A model generated the notes under the pieces. That model searched no databases, was not told where the DNA came from, and saw only the letters and a program-made list of their open reading frames with translations. A DNA stretch of 64,000 nt. It comes from Mycolicibacterium pulveris. GTDB lineage: Bacteria > Actinomycetota > Actinomycetes > Mycobacteriales > Mycobacteriaceae. Numbering within the stretch: the first letter of the stretch is position 1; each line of letters starts with the position of its first letter. A program made the position numbers and the translations under genes. Where the stretch lies: contig NZ_AP022599.1 in NCBI RefSeq assembly GCF_010725725.1, positions 186,001-250,000 on the forward strand, in the 5' to 3' direction. Below are positions 59,889 through 64,000 of this stretch, piece after piece.

Positions 59889-61118
59889 TCAGACCTCCAC
59901 CCGCACCGGCACGCTGTTCCAACCCCATTGGAAGCTCGACGGCGGCCGCGAGGCGGCTTCGGCGATGATGTGCCAGTCGGGCACCCGTCGCAGAAACTCC
60001 GTGACCAGGATCGCGATCTCGAGGCGCGCGAGATGCACGCCGAGGCAGAAGTGCTGGCCGCGGCCGAATGCCAGCAGCCGTTCGATCGGCCGGTTCCAGA
60101 TGAACTCGTCGGGGTCGGGATACTCCCGTTCGTCGCGGTTGGCCGACGCGAGCAGGGTGATGATCCGCTGGCCCGGGTTGATCGTGGTGCCCGCGATGGT
60201 GAACGGTTTGCGCACGGTGCGGGCGAACCATTGCGCGGGTGCGCAATAGCGGATCATCTCTTCGCGCGCGACGGGCACGTTGGCGGCCGGGTCGGCCCGC
60301 ACGGCCGCCAACTGGTCGGGATGTCGGCCGAGTTCCCACAGTCCGTGCGCGACGATCTTCGGCACGGTCTCGGTGCCGCCGATGAAGACGCCGAGCATCT
60401 GGGTTGCGGCTTCGACGTCGTTCAGCGCCGACCCGTCGGGCAGCAGGTAGTCGACGAGGTTGTCGGCGATCGGGTTGTTTCCCCGTTCGGCGCGGCTGCG
60501 TTGCACGAGCGGGATGAGGTACTCCAGGTAACCGGGGCGGGCGTTGCCCACCTCCACGCCGCTGCCGGGCTCGGCGAGGCTGCCCGCGTTGACGGTGGCC
60601 AGCACCTCCGGTGCGAGTTCGGTTGGCATTCTGAGCAGTTCGCAGACCATCGACGCGGCGACGATGCCGCCGTACTCCTGGGTGAGGTCGAAGGAACCGC
60701 GTGGCAGCAGCTCGTCGAGGCGCTCGTTGGCGAGGGCACGAATCCGGTCGGCGAGGTTCGCGACGAGCTTCGGCCGGAACTGGCCCGCGGTGCAGCGTCG
60801 CACGCCGTCGTAGATCGGGGTGTCGAAGTTGGCGTGAAACGGCATCGGATGCAGCGGCGGATCGGGCACCGGGCCGTCGTTGTGTTGAGCCAACACGGCC
60901 GCGGCGGGCAGCGTCCCCTCCGACGCGACGAAGGTGCCGTCGTTGACCTCCAGCACCCGCCAGATGTCGGAGAACCGCGACACCGCGTAGGTGTCCCACT
61001 TGTCGACGTAGTACACCGGATACTTCTCGCGCAGCACCCGGTAGTAGGGCAGCGGGTCGGCCATCACGGCCGGATCGAACGGATCGTAGGAAAAGTCTTG
61101 CCGCACAGTCATCGTCAT
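59889..61118 (-). CDS. Cytochrome P450
   Basis: A 409-aa bacterial P450. I-helix oxygen-binding motif MLGVFIGGTETVPKIVAHGL (GGTET), ExxR in REEMIRYCAPAQWFARTVRK, and heme-binding LLAFGRGQHFCLGVHLARLE with the axial Cys. No signal or membrane anchor, so it is soluble and needs separate ferredoxin and reductase, which are not in the window. It should hydroxylate the substrate of the pathway. ATG 61118 overlaps the upstream gene stop by ATGA. The exact CYP family was not assigned. Confidence 0.93.
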   Translation of the reverse strand: MTMTVRQDFSYDPFDPAVMADPLPYYRVLREKYPVYYVDKWDTYAVSRFSDIWRVLEVNDGTFVASEGTLPAAAVLAQHNDGPVPDPPLHPMPFHANFDTPIYDGVRRCTAGQFRPKLVANLADRIRALANERLDELLPRGSFDLTQEYGGIVAASMVCELLRMPTELAPEVLATVNAGSLAEPGSGVEVGNARPGYLEYLIPLVQRSRAERGNNPIADNLVDYLLPDGSALNDVEAATQMLGVFIGGTETVPKIVAHGLWELGRHPDQLAAVRADPAANVPVAREEMIRYCAPAQWFARTVRKPFTIAGTTINPGQRIITLLASANRDEREYPDPDEFIWNRPIERLLAFGRGQHFCLGVHLARLEIAILVTEFLRRVPDWHIIAEAASRPPSSFQWGWNSVPVRVEV

Positions 61119-61819
61119 TGCAGTGGTGAAGGGGGTAGGGCCGACAGAATGGAGTCCTCCCAGCCGTCGCGCAGCGCGGGTGCGACGCTCATCCAGGTGA
61201 CGATCTCGGCGGGCGGGCTGTCTTTCCAGGACGGGTAATGGTTGGCGAAGCAGTCCCAGTCACCCTCGAGCGCCCAGTAGTGGATGACCTCGTTGAACCG
61301 GAAGGTCGTGATGAACGAGCCAAGCCAGCGCTTTCCGGTGCGTTCCGACCAGGGCACGTAGAGGCGTTCGAGCTCGCGGATGTAGTCGTCCTGGCGGCCG
61401 GGCTTGGTCTGCATGATCTCCTGAATCACCAGACCCGCGGTGAAGTTGGCCTCCTGAAGTTGCGCCAGCGTCCTGTTGCTGCGGCCCGCGTACATGATCC
61501 GGCCCTCACCGCGGGCACCGATCTCCGACAGGAACGACGACCATTTCGCCGCGGCCGCTTCGTGGCTGCCGCCGCGGGCCTGCGCCCTGCCAATGCGGGC
61601 GTAGTCGGCGAACTGGTCGATCTCCCAGATGATCGTCACCTGGGGCCAGTGCCCGTTGTAGGGGGTGGTCTCCCAGATCGCGAACAGCCGCGCGCCCAGC
61701 TCGGCCATCATCGGGTGGTAGACGTCGCTGAAGACCTCGGTGAAGCGATCGCTTCGACCGGAGCCGAGGTCGATCGTCTCGTGGAGATAGAGAAGAGTGT
61801 GACCGTAGTACCGCTTCAT
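61115..61819 (-). CDS. NIPSNAP-like dimeric alpha/beta-barrel protein
   Basis: A 234-aa protein with two similar halves: YYGHTLLYLHETIDLGSGRS, HPMMAELGARLFAIWETTPY, then a repeat with NFTAGLVIQEIMQTKPGRQD and GSFITTFRFNEVIHYWALEG. This layout is typical of NIPSNAP/EthD-like ferredoxin-fold proteins found beside monooxygenases; some assist P450 pathways, others are enzymes. Function unknown. ATG 61819 is chosen; an upstream frame extension crosses the dyad. It heads the seven-gene operon. Confidence 0.72.
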   Translation of the reverse strand: MKRYYGHTLLYLHETIDLGSGRSDRFTEVFSDVYHPMMAELGARLFAIWETTPYNGHWPQVTIIWEIDQFADYARIGRAQARGGSHEAAAAKWSSFLSEIGARGEGRIMYAGRSNRTLAQLQEANFTAGLVIQEIMQTKPGRQDDYIRELERLYVPWSERTGKRWLGSFITTFRFNEVIHYWALEGDWDCFANHYPSWKDSPPAEIVTWMSVAPALRDGWEDSILSALPPSPLQ

Positions 61820-61854
61820 GACCTGTACCCATTTGACAGTGACACCCTGCGAGC

Positions 61855-61881
61855 GTGACACTTATGGCGTGATTTGTAAAG
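61855..61881. promoter_or_regulatory. Dyad operator, copy C (GTGACA-N14-TGTAAAG)
   Basis: GTGACA at 61855-61860 and TGTAAAG at 61875-61881, 14 bases apart, between the catabolic operon (left) and the SMP-30/thioesterase pair (right). The GTG start of the SMP-30 gene (61869) falls inside the spacer, so a bound regulator would block initiation in at least one direction. Confidence 0.65.
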
Positions 61882-62702
61882 GCGCCACGGCGCTGAGTCC
61901 GCTGGCTGACGGGTTCTGCTTCGGCGAGGGCCCCCGGTGGTTCGAAGGGCTGCTGTGGTTCTCCGACATGCTCGGCGAGGCGGTGCACACCGTCACCCTG
62001 CAGGGCGCGATGACCACGCTGCCGCTACCCGGGCACGCCCCGTCGGGGCTGGGGTTCTGCCCCGACGGCTCGCTGCTGATCGTCTCGACCGAGCGCCGGC
62101 AACTGCTGCGCTACGACGGTGACGTCGTGACGACCGTCGCCGATCTGTCCGCGACCGCACCGGCGGATCTGGGCGACATGGTGATCGACGCCGCCGGCCG
62201 CGCCTACGTCGGAGCCCAGGCGTTCGAAGGTGGCGTGATCGTGCGGATCGACCCGGACGGGTCCTCGGCCGTCGTCGCGGAGGATCTCGCGTTCCCCAAC
62301 GGGATGGTGATCACACCGGACGGCACGCTGATCGTCGCCGAGTCGATCGGCCGACGGCTGACCGCGTTCACCCTCGCCCGCGACGGCGCCCTGACCGACC
62401 GGCGGGTGTTCGCCGACGCCCTGGACGGACCGCCCGACGGGATCTGCCTGGACGCCGAAGGAGGCGTCTGGGTGGCGATGACCCTGGCCCACCAGTTCGA
62501 GCGAATCACCGAGGGCGGCACGGTGACCGACCGCATCGACATCGGCGACCGGGCGGCGATCGCCTGCACGCTGGGCGGGCCCGAACGCCGCACCCTGTTC
62601 CTCGTGTCCGCCGCCGACGCCTATCCGAAGCGGTTGGTCGGCACGAAGTTGTCCCGCGTCGATACGACGACCGTCGAGATTCCAGGAGCCGGCCTGCCAT
62701 GA
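61869..62702 (+). CDS. SMP-30/gluconolactonase-family lactonase
   Basis: A 277-aa six-bladed propeller lactonase: LADGFCFGEGPRWFEGLLWF (with the metal Glu), GHAPSGLGFCPDGSLLIVST, DLGDMVIDAAGRAYVGAQAF, VIVRIDPDGSSAVVAEDLAF, PNGMVITPDGTLIVAESIGR (Asn ligand) and GPPDGICLDAEGGVWVAMTL (Asp ligand). It would hydrolyse a lactone, which fits downstream of the Baeyer-Villiger enzyme. GTG 61869 is the only near start in frame and lies inside the dyad. It overlaps the thioesterase gene start by ATGA. Confidence 0.85.
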   Translation: MICKGATALSPLADGFCFGEGPRWFEGLLWFSDMLGEAVHTVTLQGAMTTLPLPGHAPSGLGFCPDGSLLIVSTERRQLLRYDGDVVTTVADLSATAPADLGDMVIDAAGRAYVGAQAFEGGVIVRIDPDGSSAVVAEDLAFPNGMVITPDGTLIVAESIGRRLTAFTLARDGALTDRRVFADALDGPPDGICLDAEGGVWVAMTLAHQFERITEGGTVTDRIDIGDRAAIACTLGGPERRTLFLVSAADAYPKRLVGTKLSRVDTTTVEIPGAGLP

Positions 62703-63514
62703 GCGACGCGTACTACGAACTGATCGACGCCGCCGACCCGATCGGTGAGAAGTTCGCCGCCACCGATCTGGTGCGCAGCACCTGGTCGGCCGACATCCAG
62801 CACGGCGCACCGGTATCCGCGTTGCTGGTGCGGGCTTTGGAGCGTTGTGAGGCACGACCGGACACCCGGTTGAGCCGGGTGATGATCGACCTGCTCGGCG
62901 GCGTACCCGCCGAGGGCGACCTGTGGGTGCGGGCCCGGATCGACCGCCCGGGCAGGCAGATCGAGTTGGTCAGCGCCGAGATGCTCGCACCGGGGCCCGA
63001 CGGCCAGCCGCGGCCCGTCGCCAAGGCCAGCGGGTGGCGGCTGAAGACGGTCGACACGCCGACCCTGCTGCACGCGTCGGCTCCGCCGCTGCCCCCGCTC
63101 GGCGAGGCGCTCGCCCGTGACATGAAAAAGGACTGGGACCGCAACTACGTGCACAGCCTGGACTGGCGTTGGCTGACCAAGCCGTTGAGCGACGGGCCGG
63201 GCGAATCCTGGATCAAACCCGAGGTCGACCTGGTCAACGGCGAGATTATGACCCAGCTCGAGCGGTTGTTCGCCGTCGCCGACGACGCCAACGGCATCGG
63301 CACCAAGCTCAACCCGCGAGAGTGGACGTTCATGAACACCGATCTCGTCGTGCACATCCACCGGGTGCCCGACGGCGAATGGATCGGCATCCGCTCGGAC
63401 ACCAACTACGGACCCGACGGCATCGCGACGACGATCGGCACGCTGTTCGACGAAACCGGCGCGGTCGGGGGCATTCAACAGTCGGTGTTGGTGCGGCCCA
63501 TGCCCGGCCGCTGA
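62699..63514 (+). CDS. Thioesterase-family protein (acyl-CoA thioesterase-like)
   Basis: A 271-aa protein with double hot-dog organisation: FAATDLVRSTWSADIQHGAP, VSALLVRALERC and LSRVMIDLLGGVPAEGDLWV in the first domain, FMNTDLVVHIHRVPDGEWIG and NYGPDGIATTIGTLFDETGA in the second. It resembles TesB-like/DUF-type thioesterases of mycobacteria. It may release a free acid from a CoA ester in the pathway. ATG 62699 overlaps the SMP-30 stop, so both are one divergent operon. Confidence 0.85.
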   Translation: MSDAYYELIDAADPIGEKFAATDLVRSTWSADIQHGAPVSALLVRALERCEARPDTRLSRVMIDLLGGVPAEGDLWVRARIDRPGRQIELVSAEMLAPGPDGQPRPVAKASGWRLKTVDTPTLLHASAPPLPPLGEALARDMKKDWDRNYVHSLDWRWLTKPLSDGPGESWIKPEVDLVNGEIMTQLERLFAVADDANGIGTKLNPREWTFMNTDLVVHIHRVPDGEWIGIRSDTNYGPDGIATTIGTLFDETGAVGGIQQSVLVRPMPGR

Positions 63515-63530
63515 GGCCTGTCGGCGCGGC

Positions 63531-64000
63531 TCAGCTGACGCACTCGCCGGTGGATACGGGCTCGGAACCGTTGGCGCTGACCGCCATGCCGAAGAGCTGT
63601 TTGGCGGTGAGCACGAAGCTGGAATCGGGATCCTCGACGCCCGCGCCGAACGCGACGCCGAGAATCCGGCCGTCCAGGTCGATGAGGGGGCCGCCGGATC
63701 CGCCCTGCCGCACGCCGCCGCGCACCACGTACACCTCGCGGTGCACGGTCTTGGTGCGGTAGATGTCGGGTCCACTGAGCTCGATGACCTCGCGGATGCG
63801 TGCCGGGGTGGCGACAAACGGCCCGCCGCCGGGGTATCCCAGGATCAGCGCGTCGGTGCCGGAGGGCGCCATCCCCTCGGCGAAGGACAGCGCCGGGGCC
63901 TGCAGGCCGGGCACATCGAGGATCGCGATGTCGGCGTCGGGGTCGTAGAACACGACCGTGGCGGAATAATCGCCGCCGTCGACCGACACGGTGATGTCGG
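63531..64000 (-). CDS. MarP-like trypsin-family serine protease, C-terminal part cut by window edge
   Basis: The visible 156 residues match the C-terminal protease domain of MarP (Rv3671c): DPDADIAILDVPGLQAPALS with the catalytic Asp, ALILGYPGGGPFVATPARIR, EVIELSGPDIYRTKTVHREV, and VVRGGVRQGGSGGPLIDLDG with the catalytic Ser, ending EPVSTGECVS. The usual GDSGG motif reads GGSGG here. MarP is a periplasmic protease with N-terminal TM helices needed for acid resistance; those parts are outside the window, so this could be a paralogue. Confidence 0.85.
   Translation of the reverse strand, partial: DITVSVDGGDYSATVVFYDPDADIAILDVPGLQAPALSFAEGMAPSGTDALILGYPGGGPFVATPARIREVIELSGPDIYRTKTVHREVYVVRGGVRQGGSGGPLIDLDGRILGVAFGAGVEDPDSSFVLTAKQLFGMAVSANGSEPVSTGECVS

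Noticed and set aside
1..64000. tRNA, rRNA, prophage or complete insertion sequence
   Set aside because: No cloverleaf, rRNA, integrase or transposase sequence was recognised on either strand.

Overview
The window is chromosomal DNA of a fast-growing mycobacterium (Mycolicibacterium type). Gene order and protein sequences follow the M. tuberculosis Rv2840c-Rv2876 segment closely: ylxR, nusA, rimP, the lipoprotein and DUF4439 genes, proS, efpA, cysG, cobB, cobO, a Mg-chelatase-like gene, a GNAT gene, mtr, an SDR gene, aldC, a glutamine amidotransferase gene, glnA4, map, a DUF1707 gene, the penicillin-binding lipoprotein gene, a GNAT gene, ispG, rip1, dxr and a DUF2631 gene. The DNA is GC-rich, genes are tightly packed with many ATGA/GTGA overlaps, and F420-dependent (LLM) and mycothiol enzymes are present. 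Several M. tuberculosis neighbours are absent (mqo, a PE_PGRS gene, nicT, toxin-antitoxin genes, mpt70/dipZ/mpt83). No tRNA, rRNA, CRISPR array or complete insertion sequence was seen.

Layout. 1-6.1 kb: translation and transcription housekeeping (ylxR-nusA-rimP, proS), with a truncated tetR joined to a 5'-truncated sulfotransferase gene between them. 6.1-9.2 kb: two tandem EfpA-type exporters. 9.3-15 kb: sirohaem/cobalamin genes (cysG-cobB-cobO and a Mg-chelatase-like ATPase) with GNAT. 15-17.6 kb: a lipase-like hydrolase and mycothione reductase. 17.7-21.3 kb: an ECF cobalt/nickel importer split into a cbiM-cbiN unit and a cbiQ-cbiO unit by a secreted-protein gene; each unit has a copy of the same ~22-bp operator-like element upstream. 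21.3-27.3 kb: an accessory stretch with a methyltransferase, a frameshifted secreted protein, a 963-aa SARP/AfsR regulator, a small membrane protein, an ArsR regulator and a decayed LuxR gene. 27.3-31.7 kb: an SDR, aldehyde dehydrogenase, glutamine amidotransferase and glutamine-synthetase-like operon that looks like polyamine/amine catabolism. 31.9-35.5 kb: a two-gene operon for the osmolyte N-acetylglutaminylglutamine amide (NAGGN). 35.5-50.5 kb: cobQ, map, penicillin-binding lipoprotein, ispG-rip1-dxr (isoprenoid and envelope functions) and small conserved genes.

50.5-63.5 kb is the most unusual part. It has three LLM oxidoreductases and an acyl-CoA dehydrogenase (counting the LLM at 48 kb), then a seven-gene, tightly coupled minus-strand operon: NIPSNAP-like protein, cytochrome P450, MDR alcohol dehydrogenase, HpcH/HpaI aldolase, SDR, Baeyer-Villiger-type flavin monooxygenase and HSL-type hydrolase. 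A divergent SMP-30 lactonase and thioesterase pair faces it. The enzyme set fits hydroxylation, oxidation to a ketone, Baeyer-Villiger lactonisation, hydrolysis and aldol cleavage of a cyclic substrate. Three intergenic regions here share one dyad, GTGACA-N14-TGTAAAG, suggesting a local regulon. The right edge cuts a MarP-like serine protease.

Two families of long palindromic intergenic repeats occur in at least three copies each across the window. All functional assignments come from reading sequence and from memory of protein families; no database search was run.
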